Shown one piece after another: positions 42,463 through 49,548 of a DNA stretch of 64,000 bases. A program made the translations under genes and the position numbers. Source of the stretch: Acidobacteriota bacterium (GTDB lineage Bacteria; Acidobacteriota; Blastocatellia; Pyrinomonadales; Pyrinomonadaceae). Every line of letters begins with the position of its first letter. Position 1 is the stretch's first letter. The stretch is from assembly GCA_019639115.1 (NCBI GenBank), contig JAHBSM010000008.1, positions 1 through 64,000 of the forward strand, given 5' to 3'. The notes beneath the pieces were generated by a model, which was given only the letters and a program-made list of their open reading frames with translations, ran no database searches and had not been told where the DNA came from.

Positions 42463-42792
42463 ACAATCAGAAATGTTAGCAACGACTTGAAGTTTCGAAG
42501 TAGAAGCACCTGAACGCCATAAGGATTCGTAGGAAACTTTCGCGAGAACTCCAAGTCCAAGTCCTTCATTTCAGCTTGAGGAGATTTCTGTTGGAACAGA
42601 GACCTTCGCGGATAATGACGCAGGGAAGCATCTAGCTGGGGCAATATACTAATTTCTGACAAAGGCAAATTGACATGTAGGACCACGTTTCACGTTCCGG
42701 TTTTTCTCGACAAGTTGAACAGCGAGTTCAACAAGGCTTACGCGGTCTAAATGTTCGTTGTCCGTTTGGCCTGAACTTTAGAAACGAACAAG
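42463..42792. other. 330 bp without a convincing gene, left end of the inserted segment
   Basis: AT-richer than the surroundings. On the plus strand a frame is open from 42619 to the TAA at 42748-42750 (ending KLNSEFNKAYAV) but has no start codon and could be a gene remnant. A 75-codon minus-strand frame (42459-42686) has no ribosome-binding site or family resemblance. No tRNA, CRISPR or integrase trace was seen. Confidence 0.5.
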
Positions 42793-43455
42793 CTACATAA
42801 GCTCAATTACCTGTTCTCTGGCAATACGACACCGTTCAGCTATTGCGGGATCGCCATTATTCAACTGCTCAGCGGCCTCGACGGCCTTCAAAGCCTGATC
42901 GTGTTGGCCTAGCAAGAGAAGTGGCATTACTTTTCTAAGCTGGAACTCGGGTTCGTCAAACATATTGGCCGCAATCTCGAACATAGAAATGCAGTACTTT
43001 GCATTCGTCCGCTGCAGGGTGTCGATCTCGTCCCAATTCTCTTCGTCGTCGTATGAGCGGAACGCGTCCTCCGACATTCTAACGTCCCCGTGATAGAAGC
43101 ACGCTAGAGCAAAGGCTTGTAGAGCCAGCGGATGGCGTCCGAGCTCGTCATGATGCTCATCGAACTTGCCACGGACGACAGAACCGATATCCAGAATCCG
43201 GTGCCCGAAGAACTGGTTCTCGGGGTACTTCTGGTGATATCTCCATAAAAGCTGAAGGTCCGCAACATCATCGAAGAATTTGGAGATGATCTTGCAGACT
43301 GGTGGACATTCCGCCAGATCCTCGAGGTCTTTCCACTCGGACATGCCGGGAACACACGCAAGGTCAGTCGGCATTACAACTCCCGTTTTGAGTGCTTCTT
43401 CCAACTGGGCCTGATCCAACGGGTTGTCAATGCCAAGCTTCTGAATGTAATACAT
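42793..43455 (-). CDS. GYF_2-like domain protein with TPR-like tail
   Basis: 220 aa. The first 50 residues (MYYIQKLGIDNPLDQAQLEE, then VMPTDLACVPGMSEWKDLEDL) fit the GYF_2/DUF4339 pattern, a small domain thought to bind proline-rich or other peptides. The rest is helical with a final TPR-like unit (LLLLGQHDQALKAVEAAEQL). No signal peptide. It is the third gene of the operon starting at 44697, 4 nt after the stop of the 71-aa protein. Its domain plan echoes the first gene, so the two may partner each other. Function unknown. Confidence 0.75.
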   Translation of the reverse strand: MYYIQKLGIDNPLDQAQLEEALKTGVVMPTDLACVPGMSEWKDLEDLAECPPVCKIISKFFDDVADLQLLWRYHQKYPENQFFGHRILDIGSVVRGKFDEHHDELGRHPLALQAFALACFYHGDVRMSEDAFRSYDDEENWDEIDTLQRTNAKYCISMFEIAANMFDEPEFQLRKVMPLLLLGQHDQALKAVEAAEQLNNGDPAIAERCRIAREQVIELM

Positions 43456-43459
43456 AATA

Positions 43460-43675
43460 TCAGGACACCTTGCTTACGTGGTGACCCTTTGGACATTTCA
43501 CCTCGGTGGTCATCATCGCTTTTTTGAGGTGCATGTAACAGATATACCAGTCGCATTCGTTGCACCAGTAGGCATCGCTCAAGGAGATGTCGTGACCCCC
43601 AGGCACACATTTAACCTTTTCGGCCGACCATTTGAGCGGGAATCGAGCGGAATCTATCCGAACGTCGTGAAACAT
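43460..43675 (-). CDS. Small Cys/His-rich protein, 71 aa
   Basis: Cysteines and histidines are spaced as C-x4-H then AYWCNECDWYICYMH then CPKGHH, probably a zinc-binding fold of RING/treble-clef kind. A perfect AGGAGG ribosome-binding site lies 7 nt before the ATG at 43675, and the ATG shares a base with the upstream stop (TAATG), so it is translationally coupled to the CFI-box gene. Not recognised; the small size and coupling suggest an accessory or chaperone-like subunit. Confidence 0.75.
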   Translation of the reverse strand: MFHDVRIDSARFPLKWSAEKVKCVPGGHDISLSDAYWCNECDWYICYMHLKKAMMTTEVKCPKGHHVSKVS

Positions 43676-44697
43676 TATTTTTCCTCCTGTGTTTTCGTTT
43701 GATACTTTGGTTTTGCCTGGGGTAAGATCTGCATCCGGGATTCGACGAATCGCAGGATTGGGGAGAGGACAAACGTCCGCGTGATTATGCGAAGCATTTC
43801 TACTTTGGAAATGAGAGATGCGAACGGCGGTGAAAGTAAGTAATAAACTCGGACGAATACTGATCCGGCCCGTGTCAACAGCAGGATCTCGTCGCGGTAT
43901 CTCTTCAGCAGCACTACCTCCGGCATAAGAGGGGAGCCGTACGCGGCCGTTGCAATAAAGCACATTCCCGACTTAGCGGAAGGCATCATTAGCTCGTCCC
44001 TCATTTTACGCGCCTCGAAATACACGTCCTCCTCATCTGCAAAATTCGCAATGATTTGATCGAGATCGGCGATCGCCTCGTTCGTCCTCTTTAGTTCTAT
44101 CAGGACGTTGGCTTTCATCATTCTTGCGATCGCGTTGTCGTGGATCTGTACCGCAGACTCAGCAAAAGCCAGTGCTTCCGTCATATGTTTGTTTTCTTGA
44201 TGGTTTGCGATCAATCCGGTGACAAGCCCTCCGACGATCGTCTCGGAGCGGTTAGCGGCCCGCCTGAAGTAGCTACTTTGTCCGCCTTTCAGTAGCGAAT
44301 ACTTGACGTAGAGCAAGGAGAGCATCATTCTCCCTCCTTCAGCGTCGGGAAATTGTTCCCGGAACTCGTAGATCTGTTTCTGAAAGACCTGGAGTTTTTG
44401 CTCAAAATCCCTCTTCAGTCCGGAGTTGTGCTCGTCCTGCGACCATCGCTGTTGTGCGCCCTCTATCTCGGCGAGATAGCGCGATAGTAACCGGAACTCA
44501 CGCTCGGCAGCCGCCTCATACTCCGCTATAGTCTCTTCTGGGAGATCGACCAGGGCGTATATCGGCTTCCACTCAACCGTGCCGTGACGAGATATTAGGT
44601 CTTGCGGGGCGAGGGTACCTGCTCGAATACGCTCAACTATCTGCTCGTCTGAAAATGGACCCTGTCCCTCGAGCTTTTGAATGAATATATCAGCCAT
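43675..44697 (-). CDS. GYF_2-TPR protein with C-terminal CFI-box domain
   Basis: 340 aa, first gene of the three-gene operon. N-terminal GYF_2 domain (EGQGPFSDEQIVERIRAGTL to GTVEWKPIYAL), helical/TPR middle (about residues 55-240), then CFIATAAYGSPLMPEVVLL at residues 246 onward followed by FVRVYYLLSPPFASLI. That motif matches what I know as the CFI-box C-terminal domain, a recurrent but poorly understood C-terminal module. Two hydrophobic stretches in it may be membrane-associated. The ATG at 44697 is used. A tandem 25-bp repeat lies 43 nt upstream. Confidence 0.8.
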   Translation of the reverse strand: MADIFIQKLEGQGPFSDEQIVERIRAGTLAPQDLISRHGTVEWKPIYALVDLPEETIAEYEAAAEREFRLLSRYLAEIEGAQQRWSQDEHNSGLKRDFEQKLQVFQKQIYEFREQFPDAEGGRMMLSLLYVKYSLLKGGQSSYFRRAANRSETIVGGLVTGLIANHQENKHMTEALAFAESAVQIHDNAIARMMKANVLIELKRTNEAIADLDQIIANFADEEDVYFEARKMRDELMMPSAKSGMCFIATAAYGSPLMPEVVLLKRYRDEILLLTRAGSVFVRVYYLLSPPFASLISKVEMLRIITRTFVLSPILRFVESRMQILPQAKPKYQTKTQEEK

Positions 44698-44740
44698 AGA
44701 TAATGTTCCTGACGGGAGCGGACGATCTCCTTCATCCAAC

Positions 44741-44790
44741 ATCGCGTCAAAAGTTGCTGTTAAGTATCGCGTCAAAAGTTGCTGTTAAGT
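44741..44790. repeat. Perfect tandem duplication of a 25-bp unit
   Basis: ATCGCGTCAAAAGTTGCTGT plus TAAGT occurs twice head to tail (44741-44765, 44766-44790) with no mismatch. It lies 44-93 nt upstream of the GYF_2/CFI-box operon start, the position of a promoter/operator. No standard -35/-10 pair was recognised in it. Confidence 0.9.
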
Positions 44791-44852
44791 GACACGTGGC
44801 GAAAGAAAGCATCTAGAAGGCGAACGGTCCGGCAATGCAGGGAGGAGAAAAC

Positions 44853-44948
44853 GTGAATGGTGACTACAGACAAGTGAACTCTGGAAAGAGCATTGGCGGA
44901 ACTGTTCCAATGAACTACCACCTAAAACCTGAAGATAAAAACCAATAA
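44853..44948 (+). CDS. Possible small ORF, 31 aa
   Basis: GTG start with a strong GGGAGGAG ribosome-binding site 5 nt upstream, reading MNGDYRQVNSGKSIGGTVPM and ending LKPEDKNQ. An in-frame ATG at 44835 would make 37 aa. It lies on the plus strand in the gap between two minus-strand genes. No homologue is recognised and chance cannot be excluded. Confidence 0.3.
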   Translation: MNGDYRQVNSGKSIGGTVPMNYHLKPEDKNQ

Positions 44949-44960
44949 CCTAGCTTTTAA

Positions 44961-47468
44961 TCATCCGAGGGCAAGACCGGAGAACGGGGTGTCTTTGCCA
45001 AAGCGGTGTAAAGACTCCATGTGGAGGGCGTCGAGCATTTGGCGAAGGCGTTCGGCCTCGCGGGGTCGGTTTGCCTGCTGATGAAGTTCAAACAAGCGCT
45101 CGTGAAAGTATCCTGTCCATAGCAGGGCCTCGTTGTTATCACTATGTCCCCGAAAATATCTTTCAGCGATCTTTGCGGACGATGACGCGATGGAAAATGC
45201 CTTGTCCTTGAGTCCAGCCTCGATCGCCATCTCAAAACTATTCTTAAGCAGGGCCATTTCATCCAGCGTAGATTCGCTATTGGCGGGATCTGCCTGCTTT
45301 ATCTGGTCGAGGATCCGCTTGGCAGCTTGGTGGTGACTCTTGGCCTCCTCGAGACGTTTTAGGAAGGTCAAAACGCACGCGAGATTGAGCTCGGCGACGA
45401 AAAGATTTCGCCGATGCATGGGCAGACCAGGCTCAATCACTATTTGCTTGAGACGATGCTCCAGCGATCGGCGCCCAAACTCTTCGGATGTCTCCCATGC
45501 GGCGACGGCATCTGCTTCGCGGTTCTCGTTTCGATGACGTAGCCCATTCCAACGCATCGAGTTTGCAATACGCTCGTTGCAAACCGCGAGCACACCAAGT
45601 ACGGTGACATCACGCGGTGCGAGAGGTACAAGCTTCTCGCCATCGGCAATGATCTGCCTGTAATTCTGACTTCTCGCGATGTCATCGAGGGTAGATAGAT
45701 CAGTCATAAGTACCCTGAGGCGAAGCCCGTATGCCCTGCGTCCTATATCACCGGGATCGAGTGCGATCGTGACTTCATTGATCGCAACTGCCTTTTCGTA
45801 GAGTTCCGGTCGATTCTCGTTACGTCGGCCAAGGATCTCCGCAAGATTTGCGTATGATCTGACAAGTTCGTCACGGACCCCAAGGTCATTGGGAGCGAGC
45901 TTGAAGGCGCGCTCCAGTAACTCGACGCTCTTCTCTTGGTTTGCTATGCCCTCTTCGGTTCTGCCAAGATTGGCCATATACGGCATGCCGAGAACGGTTC
46001 CGATCTTGCGATAGGCAATAGCCATTTCCTTCAGGAGCTGTGCGTCGTCGCTGTCATCGGTCGAGATGCTGTTGAGATAGCCGAGGCCATCGATAACAAG
46101 CTTAGCGCGCAATTCAGTCGAGCCGTCGAATTTCGCGATCTCGTCGTGGTAGTCATTGATCACAATATTCGCCAGCTTGCGGACCTGTTGAAAGTTAATT
46201 TCGGCTATTTGTCGCTCTCGATCCGCCCGGACAGCTTGATACACGGCTATACATGTGGCAGACATAACCAGAACTATAGAAGCCAAAGCGATTGAGACAG
46301 CGACTCTGTTTCGGCGAACGAACTTTGCTGTTCGGTATCGATACGACTGCGGATGGGCAGTTACGGTCCGTCCGTCGAGGTACGCTCGTATATCGTCAGC
46401 GAATTGTTCGACGGAGCCGTATCGTCGTATTGGGTCTTTTCGTATGGCCATGAGAATAATGTTGTCGAGGTCGCCTCGAAGATGCCGGGCGTCTACACTC
46501 GGCACCGTGTCGTTCATAGCCATGTTCGCCGTTCTCAACCGACCCCTTCCCATAGGGTCAGAGATTGCATATGACGGCCGGGGCAATTCCACAGAACATA
46601 TTGCCCGCGACAGCTCTAAGCTGTCGACACCGTAGAGTCTGCAAGGAGTTTGACCTGTCAAAAGTTCATACAGCACCATCCCGAGACTATAAATATCACT
46701 GGCCGTTGTGATCGTATCGCCGCGGATCTGTTCGGGAGAAGCGTATTCAGGCGTCATCGGTGTGCCGACCGTCTGCGGGTTGCTCTCCACGTCAAGAACC
46801 TTCGCTATACCGAAATCCAAAAGCTTTACCAACCCGTCCGGAGTAACGAGAACATTGTTAGGCTTAAGGTCGCGGTGAACTACGAGTTGCCGGTGGGCGT
46901 ATGAAACGGCGTTCGCCATCTGAAGGAACAGCTCCAGCCGCTCCCTCACCGTCAGCAAATGGCGTGCGGCATAATCAGTGATCGGTACGCCGTCGACGAG
47001 CTCCATGACAAAGAACGGCAGACGCTCGTTCGTAATGCCGCCATCCAAAAGGCGCACTATGTTTGGATGTTCGAGCCTAGCGAGTATCTGACGTTCAATC
47101 AGAAGACGTCGCACCATGTCGGTCGAGAAGAGTCCGCGGTTAGACACCTTGATGGCGACCCTTTGATCGAACTCACCATCGTCGCGGACCGCCTCGAAGA
47201 CCGAGCCCATTCCGCCAGAGCCTATTTCACGGGTGACGCAAAAATTCCCGAGCTTTGCCCCGTCCATAGAACGTGTGAAGGCAGCAGCATCCAATTCCAG
47301 GAAACTCCCGGCTTCTTGCTCGACATCCAGCATGGCTTTTGCTTCGCGTGCGATAGTCCCCTCCTCGTCAGAAATCCGTGCGATAATGGAATCTCGTGCA
47401 TCAGGCGAAGCGTCGCTCAATTCGTTGAAAATCTCCTTGAGCCGTTGCCAGCGCTCATCTATTTTCAT
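44961..47468 (-). CDS. Membrane Ser/Thr protein kinase with C-terminal TPR-like region
   Basis: 835 aa. Hanks-type kinase: glycine loop EIGSGGMGSVFEA (82-92), Lys107 in VAIK, HRDLKPNN (198-205), DFG (218-220), GTPMTPEYASPEQIRG in the activation/P+1 region. One transmembrane helix near 390-412 (VAVSIALASIVLVMSATCIA), then about 400 residues of helical, TPR-like repeats outside the membrane. The start overlaps the stop of the ECF sigma gene by 14 bp, so the pair is coupled. Kinase-sigma pairs of this layout are common in Acidobacteriota and Planctomycetota; targets are unknown. Confidence 0.93.
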   Translation of the reverse strand: MKIDERWQRLKEIFNELSDASPDARDSIIARISDEEGTIAREAKAMLDVEQEAGSFLELDAAAFTRSMDGAKLGNFCVTREIGSGGMGSVFEAVRDDGEFDQRVAIKVSNRGLFSTDMVRRLLIERQILARLEHPNIVRLLDGGITNERLPFFVMELVDGVPITDYAARHLLTVRERLELFLQMANAVSYAHRQLVVHRDLKPNNVLVTPDGLVKLLDFGIAKVLDVESNPQTVGTPMTPEYASPEQIRGDTITTASDIYSLGMVLYELLTGQTPCRLYGVDSLELSRAICSVELPRPSYAISDPMGRGRLRTANMAMNDTVPSVDARHLRGDLDNIILMAIRKDPIRRYGSVEQFADDIRAYLDGRTVTAHPQSYRYRTAKFVRRNRVAVSIALASIVLVMSATCIAVYQAVRADRERQIAEINFQQVRKLANIVINDYHDEIAKFDGSTELRAKLVIDGLGYLNSISTDDSDDAQLLKEMAIAYRKIGTVLGMPYMANLGRTEEGIANQEKSVELLERAFKLAPNDLGVRDELVRSYANLAEILGRRNENRPELYEKAVAINEVTIALDPGDIGRRAYGLRLRVLMTDLSTLDDIARSQNYRQIIADGEKLVPLAPRDVTVLGVLAVCNERIANSMRWNGLRHRNENREADAVAAWETSEEFGRRSLEHRLKQIVIEPGLPMHRRNLFVAELNLACVLTFLKRLEEAKSHHQAAKRILDQIKQADPANSESTLDEMALLKNSFEMAIEAGLKDKAFSIASSSAKIAERYFRGHSDNNEALLWTGYFHERLFELHQQANRPREAERLRQMLDALHMESLHRFGKDTPFSGLALG

Positions 47469-48012
47469 GGTTTCCTTCTTTCATATGCTGATAGAGCCAT
47501 GTTCGCGCAAACTTCCATTCACGCATCACGGTACGTAAGGAAACGGCTTGAACCTGTGCGACCTCTTCGAACGTTAGCCCACCAAAGAAATGCATTTCGA
47601 CGATGCGGGCTTGGTCCGGGTCATTCAATGATAGGGCATTGAGCGCTTCTTCTAACGCAAGTATGTCGACTATCTCTGGCTCGGAACCGAAGCGAGTCTC
47701 AGTGAGAATACGATCTAACGTAACCGGTTGAACACCTGAACCGCGTTTGGCTCGTTTCTTCCTCCTCGCATGGTCAACGAGCACACGCCTCATGATCGTC
47801 GACGCGAGGCTTAGGAAATGGACACGACACTCAGCGTCGATTGAATGTTGTTTTAGTAAGCGTAGATACGTTTCGTGTACAAGTTCTGTAGGACGTAGTG
47901 TGTGCGCCCGCCGTTCGGATCTTAGGTGGAATGACGCGAGTCGCCGCAACTCGGCATATGCCTCTGCCATCAGTGCGTTCAACTCCGAGCCGTCTGCAAC
48001 AGCGACAACCAT
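47455..48012 (-). CDS. ECF sigma factor, TIGR02999 type
   Basis: 185 aa. Region 2 (LRPTELVHETYLRLLKQ, VHFLSLASTIMRRVLVDHAR) and region 4 (IVEMHFFGGLTFEEVAQVQA to VMREWKFARTWLYQHMK) match the acidobacterial/planctomycete ECF class that pairs with Ser/Thr kinases instead of zf-HC2 anti-sigma factors. Activity is probably controlled by the kinase encoded downstream, overlapping by 14 bp. No strong Shine-Dalgarno before the ATG. Divergent from ndh. Confidence 0.92.
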   Translation of the reverse strand: MVVAVADGSELNALMAEAYAELRRLASFHLRSERRAHTLRPTELVHETYLRLLKQHSIDAECRVHFLSLASTIMRRVLVDHARRKKRAKRGSGVQPVTLDRILTETRFGSEPEIVDILALEEALNALSLNDPDQARIVEMHFFGGLTFEEVAQVQAVSLRTVMREWKFARTWLYQHMKEGNHENR

Positions 48013-48125
48013 AACATTTAACTATCGTTTCGAATGTCGAGTTCCACGAAAAAATATAATTGTGCGTAGAAAAAGTCAATGATGCCGTTGTCTGATCAAC
48101 GAGCAACGTCCACTGACAGCTATGG

Positions 48126-48141
48126 TGGTACACTCCAAGGG
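48126..48141 (+). promoter_or_regulatory. Extended -10 before intact ndh
   Basis: TGGTACACT (48126-48134; TGn plus TACACT) followed by 7 nt and a GTG at 48142. It lies in the unique sequence just left of the right 73-bp repeat, so the inserted segment appears to have supplied a new promoter and start for ndh. Confidence 0.4.
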
Positions 48142-49443
48142 GTGAGACAGGTTTCGGCTCGATCGCGGGTGGTGATAATTGGTGGCGGCTTTGGCGGGCT
48201 CGAGGCGGCGAGGTCGCTCGGCGGCAAGGCGGTAGATGTGACCCTGATCGACCGCAAGAATCATCATGTGTTTCAACCGCTGCTATATCAGGTGGCGACG
48301 GCGGTGCTCAGCCCGGGCGAGATCGCACAGCCCATTCGGCGGATACTTCACCGATACAGGAACATCGAGGTAATTCTCGGCGAAGCGGTCGCGGTCCGGG
48401 CCGATCACGGCGTGGTCGAGCTATCAGATGGGGCCGAGGTCCCGTTCGACCGGCTTATAGTCGCGGCGGGTGCTCGCCACTCATATTTTGGGAATGACGG
48501 ATGGTCAACCTTTGCGCCGGGCTTGAAGACGATCGAGGACGCGCTTGAGATCAGACGACGGGTCCTGCTCGCTTTTGAGCTTGCGGAGCGGGACGCATAC
48601 TTGACAGGCAAAAAGCCCGATCTCGCCTTCGTGGTCGTGGGCGGCGGCCCCACGGGCGTGGAGATGGCCGGAGCGATCGCAGATATCGCCAGGCAGGTCC
48701 TCGCAAATGATTTCAACGCGATCGATACGAGAAAGGCACGCGTTATACTGCTGGAAGGTTCTGATCGAGTGCTAGGCACATTTGCCGGCGACCTGTCAGA
48801 CAGCGCAAAGGAACAACTCGAGGAACTCGGTGTCGAGGTCCGGTTAAATAGTTACGTAAAGGATGTTGAGAGCGGCCGCGTCCGGGTAGGCGATGATTGG
48901 ATCGGATGTGATGTTCTCGTGTGGGCGACCGGAGTCGCCGCATCAACGCTCGGCAGCAAACTCGGTGTTGAGACGGACCGAGCAGGGAGGGTGATCGTTG
49001 AACCTGATCTTTCGATACCCGGACATCCGAACATCTTCGTCATAGGCGATATGGCCCATTTCGAGCAGCCCAATGGCGAGCCGGTTCCCGGTGTCTCGCC
49101 GGCCGCGATGCAGATGGGCCGCCACGCAGCACGCAACATCATTGCCGATCTAAACGGCCGCGAACGACAGCCGTTCGTCTATCGTGACAAGGGAAGTATG
49201 GCGACCATCGGGCGGAGCCGGGCAATAGCCCAGAGCGGCCGGCTCAAATTCAGCGGGTTCATCGCGTGGCTGATGTGGCTGTTCCTGCACGTCTTTTATC
49301 TGATCGGGTTTCGCAATCGGCTGGCGGTGATGACGGATTGGTTCTGGGCTTACCTGACACGAGTGCGTTCGGCCAGGCTGATCACGGGCGACGCCGAAGA
49401 GCTTAGCGATGCGCTTGAGTTCATACGCGGCCGCCGCGGCTGA
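48142..49443 (+). CDS. ndh: Type II NADH dehydrogenase (NDH-2)
   Basis: 433 aa from the GTG at 48142. Oxidises NADH and reduces quinone without proton pumping, at the inner membrane face. FAD motif VVIIGGGFGGLEAARSL, NAD motif VVVGGGPTGVEMAGAIAD, second FAD motif NIFVIGDMAH, AMQMGRHAARNI, and a C-terminal amphipathic/membrane stretch (FIAWLMWLFLHVFYLIGF). An ATG at 48079 would add 21 unlikely residues. Compared with the stump at 42352, the intact gene has a replaced N-terminus (MRQVSA for MSD). Confidence 0.93.
   Translation: MRQVSARSRVVIIGGGFGGLEAARSLGGKAVDVTLIDRKNHHVFQPLLYQVATAVLSPGEIAQPIRRILHRYRNIEVILGEAVAVRADHGVVELSDGAEVPFDRLIVAAGARHSYFGNDGWSTFAPGLKTIEDALEIRRRVLLAFELAERDAYLTGKKPDLAFVVVGGGPTGVEMAGAIADIARQVLANDFNAIDTRKARVILLEGSDRVLGTFAGDLSDSAKEQLEELGVEVRLNSYVKDVESGRVRVGDDWIGCDVLVWATGVAASTLGSKLGVETDRAGRVIVEPDLSIPGHPNIFVIGDMAHFEQPNGEPVPGVSPAAMQMGRHAARNIIADLNGRERQPFVYRDKGSMATIGRSRAIAQSGRLKFSGFIAWLMWLFLHVFYLIGFRNRLAVMTDWFWAYLTRVRSARLITGDAEELSDALEFIRGRRG
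48159..48231 (+). repeat. Right copy of 73-bp perfect direct repeat
   Basis: Identical to 42360-42432; lies inside the intact ndh at codons about 6-30, encoding the FAD-binding GGGFGG loop. Confidence 0.9.
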
Positions 49444-49457
49444 GACAAAGGGTCATA

Positions 49458-49488
49458 AGGCCGGCGTTCTCGTTCGGCCTCGCGTTTT
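49458..49488 (+). terminator. Weak hairpin after ndh
   Basis: AGGCCG (49458-49463) pairs with CGGCCT (49475-49480), 11-nt loop, followed by CGCGTTTT. Only a short T-tract. Confidence 0.35.
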
Positions 49489-49548
49489 GCTATCATTTAC
49501 GACGATCCGCATCAAGGGGCCGCGGCTGTCGGGCCATAGATACAAATA

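Noticed and set aside
42459..42686. 75-codon minus-strand frame at the left end of the insert
   Set aside because: No ribosome-binding site, no domain, and it overlaps the ndh stump.
42463..48078. Integrase, transposase or inverted terminal repeats in the inserted segment
   Set aside because: All recognisable frames are GYF_2/CFI-box, zinc, kinase and sigma genes; none resembles a recombinase, and no terminal inverted repeats were found by eye.
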